A stretch of DNA of 64,000 nt, taken from the NCBI GenBank assembly GCA_026261815.1, contig JAMPIT010000510.1:20761001-20825000 (forward strand). Direction: 5' to 3'. Positions 36,102 to 48,300 of this stretch are shown here, in pieces. The notes under the pieces are model-generated. The model did not search any database. It was not told the origin of the DNA and worked only from the letters and a program-made list of their open reading frames with translations. The position numbers and the translations under genes are program-made. Numbering within the stretch: the stretch's first letter is position 1; each line of letters begins with the position of its first letter. Source of the stretch: Monarcha castaneiventris obscurior (taxonomy: Eukaryota > Chordata > Aves > Passeriformes > Monarchidae).

Positions 36102-36208
36102 GAAGCCTGGGTTTGGGATGGCTGTGGATGCTGTTCATATGGAAATGACTTCAGTAATCACAGAACAGGGCCACCACGGGGAGCAGAGGCTGACATCAGC
36201 AAGGAGAG
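36102..36208 (+). other. exon-like segment with very strong acceptor
   Basis: A long polypyrimidine tract (ctctttttactttgcttgg then ccctgcag) precedes 36102, and a donor (GGAGAG|GTGGGTGAG) follows 36208. The 107-bp segment is open in two frames, one giving KPGFGMAVDAVHMEMTSVIT and onward. With no neighbour exon identified, a noncoding RNA exon or chance is more likely than a protein. Confidence 0.25.
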
Positions 36209-37325
36209 GTGGGTGAGACAGTGGCATGGACCCTGCAGGTGAAAAGGGGGACAGCCAGGGAGGTGAGCCTGGTATTACCAAAGGAATAATTACGTGTCCA
36301 GTAAGGCTGGAGGCAGCAGATCGTGGCAGAAGGTGAGTGTGCACGTGCTGAGGAGTGAAGAGCTTGCCCTGTTTGTCACAGAGCACGCCAGACGGGATGA
36401 AGGATGAGTCACAAGTGCTAAGCTTCGCTGAGAGGCTTAAACATTTCAAGCACCAGCACCCCTAACCCTGTAACCACAGCACTGCCGCTGCTCCTAATGG
36501 GCCCTTACGTGCAGTGCTGAGTTCCCAATATCTCAGGGCTGAGGTTCATTAGCCCTTTTTTGTCTGAATTTCCCCTAATTTGCCTAGAGCTTACTTTTAA
36601 ACATGGTTAGCTGTGTCTGCCTTTTTTTTTTCCCTACTGACCAGGCAGCTATGCTTGATTAGTTTTCCTTTTGCTTGTCTTTGCAGCTATAACCATAATG
36701 TTTACATTGACAGTAGCAACAAAGAGCTCTTCCATGCAGAATGAAGCTTTCATGTCTAAACACAGTGAAGTGGTGTAGAGGAAGGCAGGATGATAAGAAA
36801 AATGGCAGTATCTGACATGGCAGAGCCCAGGGCTGCAAACTCACCAATGGTCAGTCACAGAAAAGAAGATCTGGGAGCTGCACAAAGCACATTTCAGGGG
36901 TAGCAAACAGCAAAGAACAAGTAGCAAATGTAAGTAAGATACAATTGCCATGCAGAGCAGCAAATCAAAGTGTGAACCAAATCAGCAAACTTACAAAAAT
37001 TATCCCAATTGGCTGCTAAGGCGAAGAGAAAGACACTGTCAACCTGACAAGGTACACAGGGGTGCTGTTGCCCCTTATCCCCTTGGTATGAAGCCATCAA
37101 TCTGAGCACCCAAACGGGCAGTGGAAAGGGTTGAAAAACACTGGAAGAAGGACCAGACACTAGGAGTGGATAAAACAATTTTAGCTGTATTGTTGCTATT
37201 GAAACTTGTCTATAGTAGTATTTTTTGCTTTTATTTCCTTTCTTTTCTATATTAATTGGGTCTGGATTAATAAGAACTCTTTTGATCAGATAATTTAGAT
37301 TTCAATTTTGCTAACAGCAGTTTCT

Positions 37326-37359
37326 TACCCCTACCCCTACCCCTACCCCTACCCCTACC
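37326..37359. repeat. TACCCC (GGGGTA) hexamer array
   Basis: Five perfect TACCCC units and a partial sixth run head to tail. The unit resembles, but is not, the vertebrate telomere repeat CCCTAA. The G-rich strand has five GGGG runs, enough for a G-quadruplex. Confidence 0.97.
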
Positions 37360-40300
37360 TTTTTGTCCATAACAAGATTTTGAGCTTAACACGTTCAATA
37401 AATCCCCAATACTTTGGGGACTGAGGGAATTACTAATTTCTCTCTCTGTTAACAGCTACACACACCAGGCACCTGAAGGCACTAACATTCTCACCATTTT
37501 CCCAGAGCAATGTGAGTGAGAGTGGGAAAGAGATGCTCAGCAGTTGCAGAGCATCCATTATGGTCACTCAGCTGGAGTAGCAGTTTCACTGAGGCCCAAT
37601 AACCTCCCTGCTATAAAGGATTTCTAATTCCTGTAAGAAACCTTACTTTTTCCCATGGCTCTGCAGTGCATGCAGATAATTCCCATCAGCTCCTAACAGC
37701 TCTGTGCTATGTGTTTTAATGGGCTTTTCTAAGTATGACAGAACAAGGTCCTGAAAAGTGTGAGATCATCCCCAGTACCTTTGGTTTTGCACTGCAGCAG
37801 AGGTAACACTGTACTGAGATGGTTTTTAGCTGAGCACCACAGTGCAGAAGAAATTCCCAGCTGATATGGGCCATGTAGGATCCATTATCGCTGTTCCTTG
37901 TCCACAGAGGCAGACTCAGCTCTTAACTATTCTGGTTTTATGGTCATTTTGCCTGAGGAGAGCAATTTAAAGCAGGTGCAGCATCACCAAGAAATGAGGC
38001 CAGTGACCTGGAGTTTCAAAAGGATTTGAGCATCTAGATAAAAGTACAACCTTGCTGAATCCTCAGGATACTCCTCCTGCTACTACTGACTACTTGGAAC
38101 AGTTTTTCAACCCTTTCAATATTTGATTAAAAAATTCCAGATTTCTGATGAAATTCATGAATTTAGGAGACAAAATGCCAGCATTTCCTTCTATAATCAC
38201 TGAGATAATCCACTGAATTTCCAAAGCTGCTACGTGCAAATCTCACTCAATACCAGCAGCTCCAGTGGGAATTCAGTGCCTCTGCGAGTCCAACAATGAA
38301 CAAAACCAGAGGCTAAAGACAAACTGCAGAGGATATTGGTGAAAGAAATGGAAGAATAATTTTCTGAGAGATGTGGCATTCCCTGGAGAAAAGGCTGTCC
38401 AATCTGGCTGCTGTATAGACTTTTAGGTTGCTTTTGAGAAAAAAAATTCTGATTATGAATATGTACCAAAAAAAGTTTTCATTGGCAAATTATCACCTAA
38501 ATCCTTTGCAGAAAAAGTGAATTAAAGAGGAATTTGAGCGGAAAAATGACTGTGCTTGGGTCAGGAGATCAATCCCCTATGCACAGTGTATATGCCTTTA
38601 CAATGTGCACGCATTTTCCCTGTGTTTTCCAACTTTCTTTCTGCCCTTTAATTTAAGGTTGCCTGTTCTGATAGTAAATGTCTCACAGCTGCAGAAAGGA
38701 AGTCACAGACAGCCTGTAATTTACTGCCAAGCATCACTCTGAAGAAGTTTGCAATTTGTGATAATGGTATTGTTCTTTCCATTCTGTTCTTGTACCTCAT
38801 CCCTCATTACACACAACACTTTACAAAGCCTTCTGTGTTTAGCAGCATTAGCCCCTCAAGCAAGAGATTACAGTAAGAATATTTAAAATTTTATTACTGC
38901 AGCTTTTTTCCCAAGTCCCTTGTGGCAGTAAGTACAAGGTATGAGTGGGTGGTGCTAGGAAAAATCATCCTTGTTTGTGTCAGGCAACAAATAAACCCCA
39001 CATGTATAATACAACTTGACATAATAAACCGTCAATGCAATTAGCCCTTAGATTAGTAATTTTATAATTCAGCTATTCAGCAGTGACTCAAACCTGTTGG
39101 ATGCCATCTTTCATGTACAAGTAACTATATAAATAGCTTTAGCAAGCACAAGAGACACCTGCAATTTATTGCCTCAAAATGCACTTTTCCATTCCGGATA
39201 TCTGATCTTTTTCCTGATAAAACTGAAGATGATTTGAATTAAATGGATGGGCTTTACCCAAAGCAATCTGAGGCTCAGCTGGGTGTGTATAATCTGTGTC
39301 AGCCCTGGATGGGCTGGGGAGGTGCACATTTGCCCCACAATAGGCCATTTCTCCAGTAAAGAATTTGCACTTTACTGCTTTCCCAGGCAAGAAATGCATC
39401 ATCTCTTACCTCTAAGGAGGGGTGTGGGTGTGCACAGAGAACCGCTGCACAGAATCACACAGGCAGCATTCAAAGCAGACAGATTTGCTGTTTCTTCAGG
39501 TTAAAGCTTTGTTTGGCTTCTAATTATGACACTGGTCAAATCCACATAGGATTCACATTGGTGAACCCCAAATTTATTTTGATGTGTGATATTTGTCTTG
39601 TTGAGTTTTCCCATCAATGACTTTCTCCAGACACATTAGCTGGTGTCCCCAAGGGCCTCCCAAGGCCCTCTGCTGCAGAGCCATCATTCACAGACCACAT
39701 GCAATTGCCCAGGACCTGTGACACTGCACTTGGCTCACAGATTATTCTGCATTGTGTCAGTACCCAATGCATCCTCTTGAGTGTTACAGTTAAATGGCTA
39801 CACTTTTCCTCTTCTGTGTTCCAGAATGATTTTTTCTTTTCCCCAACCAGGATATACCTTTCCTCTAGAGAAATCATATCCAGTGCCTTTTGAGGAGTCT
39901 CTGGTTTACCTTGTTTATAAACCTGCTTTATACCATAGCTGAAACCCCAGTGCCTTATATCCCATGTCTTTCTTTTCATCTTATTATGATGAGAAAGAGC
40001 AAATCATGCAAGCAAGATCTTCACCTACTTCATGGAGAACTGAACCAAAACATGGCCTGTGTTCAGCCAAGAGAAGTTTTTCTGGCTCTGGTAATATATA
40101 TCAAAAGAAAACAGAAACAGGAGTGTGAATGATCCACCTTTTCCCTACCAATCATTAGCTATATTTAATTGACACCAGGTCAATAAAATTTTGTAGTCTG
40201 ATAATTTCTTTGAGTGGAATGAGCTCAGACTAGGCAGTCAAGTTGATATGGTATTTGTGAATTTAGATTTTTCAAGACCAAATTTTGTCAGGTTTTGTAA

Positions 40301-42478
40301 AGCTAATGAGTCTCTAATGATGTTAAATATAGAGGTGATATAATTAGAAGGTAGTTCATAGTTAATCAATATTATAAATATCTCCAAATGCTTTGGTGGA
40401 TAGATCATCATATATGGTTTTAAATAAAAGTACAAGTAAAATTAGTTGAGAAAAAGTAATATTTTCAGAGCAATTCTTTGGATTTTTTTTTTTTCAAAAT
40501 GCATTGCTGTCTTGTTCTGACAAGATGAGAAATTCAGCTGCAGAAAAAAGAAACTACAAGACTGCATTGTGAGAGGGCTGAAAAAAATCTACAGACAGAA
40601 AATGCTTCCTTTGCTTTCTGACTTCTTACAGAAATCTGTAGCCTCTGCCAGTGATTTTTGTGTGATTCGTCAGGAGTAAATCTAGCAGAAGTTTTGCCCA
40701 GGCTCTGACTCATTGCAATGTAACAGAAGTAAGAAGTGTCCTCTGTGTAATTTTTTCCTCTTTTAGTATTAATATTTGCCTTCTAAAGTAATTTCTTAAG
40801 TACAATATGCTTTCCTGTACCTCTAGCATATCCTAACATAGAACTTTTACTGTGATTTCTGTAGGAGGTGGTACCTTTGGTTTTCAGGGGTTGGTGGCAC
40901 GTGCAGCTGTGTAGGTATGAGGCATCTTTGGGCAGCAAGGCCTGTCTTGGCAGCCCTTATATTCTAGGTATTGCCCAGATTTTCTCAACTAGCAAAGAGC
41001 TTCATAGCAGCAGAGAACCCCAGAAGATGTCATGAAACCTATATGAACACCACATTAAACACCAGGTGCAGAATAATTACTGCCATCCTTGAATGGCTGG
41101 CCACATGCAGCTGTGACTTCCATCTCCCCTGCGAATGAACACGATTAGATGGGGTGATACTTCAGGCTGGCTGTTAACAGTGGGAGACATTTCGGTGACT
41201 AGAGGAGTCAGTCTCCCTAGAGGAGAAGAGAGGCTGGGAAAGATGTTGCTTCTGCTTGCTGAGGACAGCTTCCCACCAGAACTCAGCATTAAGAGATACC
41301 AGCCCTAAGAATAGCCTTTTGCAGGTATTTTGTGAGTTCTTAGGGACCTGATTGCATCTCAGGGTGAAGCCTCCCTCACCTCTCTCCTCTCCTTGTTAAT
41401 GTGATTGTGATACCTGCAGCGTAGCACCCCACCCTCACCAGGCCCCTCCTAGCCCACCCCAAGAGTAAACACAGACACTGCTGGTAAGACAAAGCTCCAT
41501 TTACCCCCCAAGAGATAAGTTCAGGTTTGTGTTAGATGACTGCAAACTAAATTGCCAGCAAAGCATGAACACAGTTTTAATCTCAGCCCTGCAACACAAT
41601 GTGTCTGTTTGCTTAGGCTCTCTTACCTAAAATATATCTCTGGTCTCAGAAGAAAGGGCTGAAGGCGCCATCCCACCATCACGGTGCCAAGCTCTGCCAT
41701 CCAGAAGCAGAGACCTCTTCCCCAGTGTGGAGCTGTTTATAGACCTTAGGACTGGAGTCAGAGGTAAAAAAGCAAATGCAGAGAAGGATATTTAGGAGTC
41801 AGACTAAGGACTGCCTTAAACATCTACATAGTGCCTTTTCCCTGGTCTCAGGACAAGACAATGGAATACATTGCTATAACATCCTATGTCCTATAAGTGA
41901 TCACAGGGGGGAAAATGGTGAAACTCATATATTTTGCTGTCTATTTGCAGCCCAGGTTCCCGTTTAAACATTTCCTTATTTCTATCCTTCTCCCTCTGGC
42001 AAATGTCACAATCAGCACAACAGAGCTTCTGAAAGCCTTGTTTTCCTCTGAGAGCATGAAGTAACCCAAATAGTATCAATGGGCCGTGGCTAGAAAGTTT
42101 CACGAGGGAGGAGAATTAAGCCAGTTGAATAAACATGGATCAGCTTTGGCTATCACCTCAGGGTGAAATCTCTAGGTCACTTTGGCTGAAAATGACAGTA
42201 TGAAATGGGTCAGACATTGAGGCCTTGGCTCCCCATTTTCCAGGCCCTAAAGTCAGTCCTCACAGACAAAGCAAGCAGGGAATGTTTTCCTGCTGACCCA
42301 CTGGAGTTAATGGGCTCTGGTGGGGGGGCACAGGGGAGTGATGGAGCCTGCAGAAAGAAGGATGGGGACAATCCATGCTCAGGCAGGACAGAGAGGCAGC
42401 AGAAAGGGAGCGGAGCATTGTTGCAGGCGTGGTGAGCTCCTGCAGCACCATCCTACTGCACCCCAGTTCTCTGCACAG
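37360..42478. other. gene-free stretch
   Basis: This is AT-rich intergenic DNA. A 121-codon minus-strand ORF at 39614-39979 has a protein-like amino-acid mix, but no paired splice sites or known motif were found. No transposon was recognised. Confidence 0.4.
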
Positions 42479-42621
42479 TGGACAGAGAGGAATAACTGTG
42501 TTTTGAAAAGGCTGGTTTTAAGAGACTCAATAAATTTCCTGACTGACACCTCCCTGGTAAATGTGTGTAAATTCCCTTGGATAACATGCCACTCGGAGAA
42601 TTACAGGCTGTGAGTGCCTGG
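42479..42621 (+). other. exon-like segment, probably noncoding
   Basis: A pyrimidine-rich acceptor (accccagttctctgcacag) precedes 42479 and a donor (GCCTGG|GTAAGT) follows 42621, giving a 143-bp segment. The best frame (WTERNNCVLKRLVLRDSINF and onward) stops shortly before the donor. If real it would fit a long noncoding RNA or a last coding exon better than an internal coding exon. Confidence 0.22.
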
Positions 42622-42877
42622 GTAAGTTTTACTGCTTTGGTTTCGGTAGGCTGGCTAATGGCTGTGAAATTCCCTCCCAGCTCCTACTTTGAGCACTACA
42701 TCCACAATTTAAAAGCACTCACAAGTTTATCCCTGTGTTAGCTAAAGAAAGAGGCTATAAGGGCTGTACGTTATGTTACACTCCTTGATGGAGCTAGAGG
42801 GATACCAGAAAGCTCACTTCAGCGGCAAAGCTGTAGCCTCAAGTGAAAAAATACACAGGAAACCTTCTCCAGGAAAA

Positions 42878-43020
42878 ACAAAACAAAAATAAAAAACCCC
42901 AAAAAAACAAACAACACAAAACAATAAACCAACCAACCAACCAAAAAAAAAAAAAACCACACACACAAAAAAAAAAAAACCCAAAAAACAAAAACCCCAC
43001 CCAAACAAAAAAACAAAACA
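42878..43020. repeat. A/C low-complexity tract
   Basis: About 140 bp consist almost only of A runs broken by C, CC, CCC or CCAACC. The overlapping ORFs on the minus strand (Phe/Leu/Val/Gly-rich) are composition artefacts. Confidence 0.95.
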
Positions 43021-44717
43021 CATGAGCTTTGAGCACCGGGAAGAATAAAGTCCTAATTCTGCAAAGATATTATCAGCAGCCACTACAGCACCTATTGTTT
43101 CCATTCAAAAGCTCCCTCCCGTATCTTTGTCTCTTATACTACATCAGTTTCAGGCTACTGAGAAATTCCTTGGTTCCCAAATCAGGCTGAAGCCACTGTA
43201 ACCCCTGGATGCACTTGAAAGCAGCTGATTCTGATTTGTTTTTTGCTCTATTATCTCACATTTCCTCCCTTGACCTCTTGAAGAGATACCATTCAAACAC
43301 TCTGAAAAGAAGCTCTGACTTGCTAGTTACATAAACTTTCAAACAAAAGGCATGCATAATTAGATTGCCCAAATTTGTGCAGTAGCAGAAGCCTTATTAA
43401 CAGAGAGCAACCCTAGAAAGCTTTTTCTTAACCAAAGCAGAACTACAGTGCTCTGAGGCTGAAATGCTGAGAACACTTGGACAGTACTTACCTACTGCAG
43501 TCTTGTAGATGACATAATGCTGTTAATTAATGGACTCCAGAGAGTCTCTTTTGTTTGTCTTTGTCTACAAGCTCATTTAAGTAAAAACGTTTCCCTCGCT
43601 GACTTGAACTCTCTTTTAGGGGCCAATTCTGCATTGCATTTGCAGATGAACAGCCAGCACATAAACAGAATAAAATAGCTGTATGGCAAAAAGGGGCCAT
43701 GGGGAGTTTTTCTCCATCCCAGAGAGCTCAGTTCATCTGGAAGGAGTCCAGTGGCCTCGCACAGGCACAGAGTGGTGCCTTTGGAAGGTTGAAGAGCGTG
43801 TTTGATTCTGATCTTGCATCTCTGCAGCTTCGGTGTATTCTGGGTGAAAGCTGTGGGCACACAAAAGGAGGAGTGAAACTGCCTTTATAGGCAAGGCCGT
43901 CTCTGGCTTTTGAGGACAATTTTACTTCTCTTAAAGCAGACATTGGCTTAGGTATGTTGGATGCTTGGCAATGGATGCGAAGGACGTGTCTATGCTATTG
44001 TTCTGATTTGGACCACAAGTGACCTTTAGAAAAAATGAGTCTCCTGATCAGCTTCGTGGAGCTTCCCATGGATCCCGAGAACACCCAAAACACTCCTCCC
44101 AGGATCCTTCTCTATAATTTAGGGGGAGCTTCAGGCAATCAAACAATTGTCAAATTTCAAGGCTGGACAAAGCAGCTGTTTCCCTCCCAGAAGGTGATAC
44201 TCTGTTCTTCCTGAGCAGCAGCCCCGAAGTCTGATCAATGAAGTCTGACCAGGACACTAAAGGAGAACCTGGACCGGGTGGCAGTGACAGATGAGGTGAG
44301 GATGGATTTAAGCCCTCATGAACTTCTTGGATCTTGAGCAAGTGCAGAGCTGACTGTTTCCTCATGGAGATGCGATGAAGCCCAGGGTCACCAGAGCCCC
44401 AGTCCAGCTGACAGACTATTGAGCACCTCCCATCATTCCTTAACTGGGCCAAGGGCACAGCTCAGAAGGGTAATTCAAGCACTACAGCTTGGTGAGGAAG
44501 TATTGATTTCTCTTTCTCTTTTATTTCTGGGTAGACATTTGTCACTCAATCCTATTTTTTTCTTGGAAAAGAGATACTTCAACGGATAGTCCTCTGGAAG
44601 TTACAAAGAAAATATTTTCATAAAAAGAAAATTAATTTATTGGGGCTCAAAACATCACTGGAAATTAATGTGCATCTAATAAGAAGTTAAATGTCCAAAG
44701 GCAATGATGTTGAATTT

Positions 44718-44752
44718 TGGTTTTTTGTTTTGTTTTGTTTGGGTTTTTTTAT
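44718..44752. repeat. T/G low-complexity tract
   Basis: T runs are broken by G or GGG, the strand complement of the A/C class of tract. Confidence 0.85.
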
Positions 44753-45223
44753 CTGTGTGGGTATTGTGGAGGTCCTCCTTCTCCTTCTTTGTCAGAGGGA
44801 GCAGGGATCCACATGAGTGCTCTGCCTGCCTGCACCAAAGGCTCAATCACCCTCTTGTCCTCCATCAAAACAATTCAACTTCCTGCAAAAAGACAAAGCA
44901 GGGCCTGCTCAAAAGCAGGCTCTGCTGCCCCTTACTGATGCACATTGCCCTGGGCCAGTCCTTTACAGGGTTTGGAACAGGAGTTCCATCTTGGCCATGT
45001 GCCTTGGAAAACAACGGGTTTCTGGGAGAGAAATGTGGCACTGCTGTCAGCTCCCAAATAGCCCTAGCCATGTCCCACGTTCTCCTGGCTCTTCAGTGAG
45101 CCCCTTGGACACATCCATGTGGTTGTTGCTTTCACGTGCACTGACTGCAGCACCTTACCATGGAGAACGACTCTTCATTTGATATTTGTACAGAATTTCA
45201 CAGGATGATGTTTAGGGTAGCTT

Positions 45224-45331
45224 GGTTTTGCATTTTTGGGTTTTGTTGTTGGTTGGGGTTTTTTTTGATTGATTGTTTGGGGGTTTGGTTTTGTTTTGGG
45301 GTGTTTTTGATTTTTTGGGTTTTTTTTGTTT
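45224..45331. repeat. T/G low-complexity tract
   Basis: About 110 bp of T runs with GG, GGG, GGGG and GATTGATT interruptions. The Phe/Gly/Val-rich ORFs across it are not genes. Confidence 0.9.
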
Positions 45332-48300
45332 CAGAAGCTACCTTAGAAAGAAATACAAAAAGAAATACAAGAAGAAAGCAGATGATGTCAACACAAGCTC
45401 TTCAGAAAAGCTATTGTCCTTTGGTAAAATGTCTAACATAAAGCAACTCCGACCTAGGCAGGTGCACACCAGAGGAACAGGGTGATCCTACCTTTTGGAA
45501 ACTCTGGTAGGCTGCTCACTCAGCCACTTTCTGTAGCAGCAAACTAGAAATGGAGCTGCCTTGGTGCTTATGGCTTTCAGCTCTAAAGAACAGGTGCTCA
45601 CAACTCTGACTTCCTGGCCATAAAGGGAAGGCAAGAAATCTATAAATTTATCTTCACTAACCTGAGCAAATCTGCTACCAGCTGTGGGGCAGAAATCTCC
45701 ACTTTGTGCTTCAACGTGATGCCCTCAGAGATCTGGGAGAGGGGATCCTTCTCTCTCCTGCCAGTGCTGGATGTTAAACTGAAGGGCTGCAACATTATCA
45801 CTGCCTCATCTCTCACTGTCCAGGACCTGCTGCATGCCATAACCTATGGACACAAGATTCTTGGGACGGGAATGTGGGGGAGGGCAAAGCTACCAGAGAC
45901 CTGCTCCGCTCTCTCCTCACAGTCCCACCCTCGAGTGTTTCCCTGCTCCCACCCCTCTTCCTGGAGACCAACCCACAGGCTTTACCCTGGCAAGAGACTT
46001 TCTTGCTTGGTGCCTGCCCGTTGACTTTCCCTGGCATCTCTTTAGTCCCTGTTGCCCACCTGCCTCCCGCAAAAGCCTGGCAGCCCAAAACCTCTGGCTC
46101 AGCAAGGATGCTGAGGGGATTCTGCCATAGCCTCTCCTAGCAGGCTGCTCTCTTCCCTCTGCCTTCTCCCCAACGCCTTGGGAGGCCATGCACATTCTGT
46201 GGAGCCAAGCAGCCAACAGCAACCTCAAGCGAGATTTTTTTGTGGCTTGAAAGCATTTGGTGGAAGCACCAGGACACAGGAGGAGTAGAGAAGGCCACCA
46301 TGTGTTGGACATGTCAATCTGTTCTTCAGCTGTCACAGGAACTTCTGAACTTGGCACAGTTCAGGCCCTTTCCAGCTACAAACAGTCTTGGCAAAAACAA
46401 TGTCCGCCAGTAGCGAGATTGCTGTGGACTGGAAGAAAGAGGGAATTAATGTAATTCTGCTCCTTAACCTCCTGTGACAAGGCTTGGAGAGAAGGAAGCG
46501 GGGGGGAAAAAAGGTGTGATGGGAAGAGGAGGACAAGGTGGGAAATATCTCAGCACTTTAATGAAGACTTTTCAAGATGTCTCGCACCTTGTCCCTGAAT
46601 TCAAATCTCTTCCAGAAATGAACACCAAGGTGCATGGTGCTGTTTTCTAGGCAGGCAGGGTGATAATGCAAGATACCCACACTGGTACATATGTTTTGGT
46701 TGATCTGGGTTTTCCCTTCTTTTGCTGAAGTTCAAAAAGCATGGTTCAAAAGGTCTAAGCTTGCACTTCAGATCTTGGGCAAAAAGTTTCTTCCCTTGGA
46801 GGAGAAAGGCTGGTTTTGCGACAAAATTAGTGTTTTCCTTCTGTGAGGCTCTTAGAAACTGACTTGACAGAGAATAATATTTAAACAGTTTGGCTAGAAG
46901 AGATTGCAGCCCTTTTTGTGTTGCAACACTCTGGAATACCTGAAATTATCCTTTGGGTACAGCAGCCTTTCCAAGACCTATTGACAACCTCCTGGGATAA
47001 ACCCATGGAAAGGACACCACACGCCCGAGGTGCGGGATCCTGAGATGTCCCCTTCTTCTCCTCTCTGCCAGAGCTCTGTGCCCACCATGGCCCACCTTTT
47101 CCACTGCCACCCACTACTCAGGACAGGGCTACAGGTCTCCCAGAAAATCCACAGGGAATCATCTCCCTCTTACGGTGCGATCCCGTACTGCACTTGGGTG
47201 CGCCTCTCCCAGCTCCTCGGTGTTTGCTGGAGCGGGCAGGGGGACAAGCAGGAGACACGGCAAGAAAACCATAGCACGAGTGATCCAACATGGGGATGGG
47301 CTGGAAGCTGGAAGAGGGGATAACTGCCAGGGGAGGAAAACTAGGGCAGGAAGGTGATGACGAGGTTGACCAGCCACTGAGGGAGATGGGAAGAGGTGAT
47401 CGCCCGCGGCTGCTGAGGACTGGAACCAGAGACGCAGCGCTCCCAGACGGTCCTTTCCACACCAAATCTACAAGTATTCCTTTGTCCCGAAGGCGTGCTG
47501 GCTGTGGCTGTGCTGGGGCATGAGGTCCCTCCTCACAGGCAAAGGAGTGGCACAGGTCTGGTTGCCCAGCGGACAGAGGAGCACTCACCTGGCAGCACCA
47601 AGGCTGGAGGCATTGCCGTCGCCAGTCCATCCAAACTCTCACCAATTCCGTACATCTCTTCTCGGCAGAGCTGCTCTGCCTGGCAGAGCTTGCAGGGCTC
47701 CCTCTGGAAGAGGGGCTGTGGCTGGGACCAGGGAGGGCAGGAGCCAGGGAGGCCGCTGTGTCCCTAATCCCAGCTCACAGCCCCGCTCTGCCCCGCCGTG
47801 ATCAGCAAGGCAGACCTCGCACATCTCCGTCTGATGCCTGTGCAGGGAAGGAGTCAACTAAGCCTGCCAAACCAACCCTTGTAGCTGCAGGGAATGCCAG
47901 GAAGGCTGGGTGAGTGCTGGCCTGCTGGGCAGTGCCTGTGCTGCCCCATGGAGACGCACCTGCCTGTCAGGAAGCACAGCAGCTCCCTGCTGGCCGGGAA
48001 AGCAGCTCTCCTCCTGCAGCACCGGGAGGGAAGCTGGCCTGGGCCCGGCTCCTGCCTGGGGCCCCTTTCCCAAAAGACAGGGCTGCTTGTGTGCTCTGAA
48101 GGTGCCAGCCCAGAGCCTCCAGCAGAGCAGTCCCAGACCGGTCAGGCGCAGAGGCTGATCCTGGTTTCCATCGTCAAGCTGATAAATGGGAAACCTTCAT
48201 GGAACAATTGCTGCTCTGCCCATGCATCAGTCTTCAAAGAGGAATGCAAGATCTTCCCCGTGTTCAGGTGACCGTGTTGTTTGCAGAGCTCAGGGCAACT

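Noticed and set aside
42814..43104. Phe/Val/Leu/Gly-rich minus-strand ORFs resembling membrane proteins
   Set aside because: They translate the complement of the A/C low-complexity tract and their hydrophobicity is a composition artefact.
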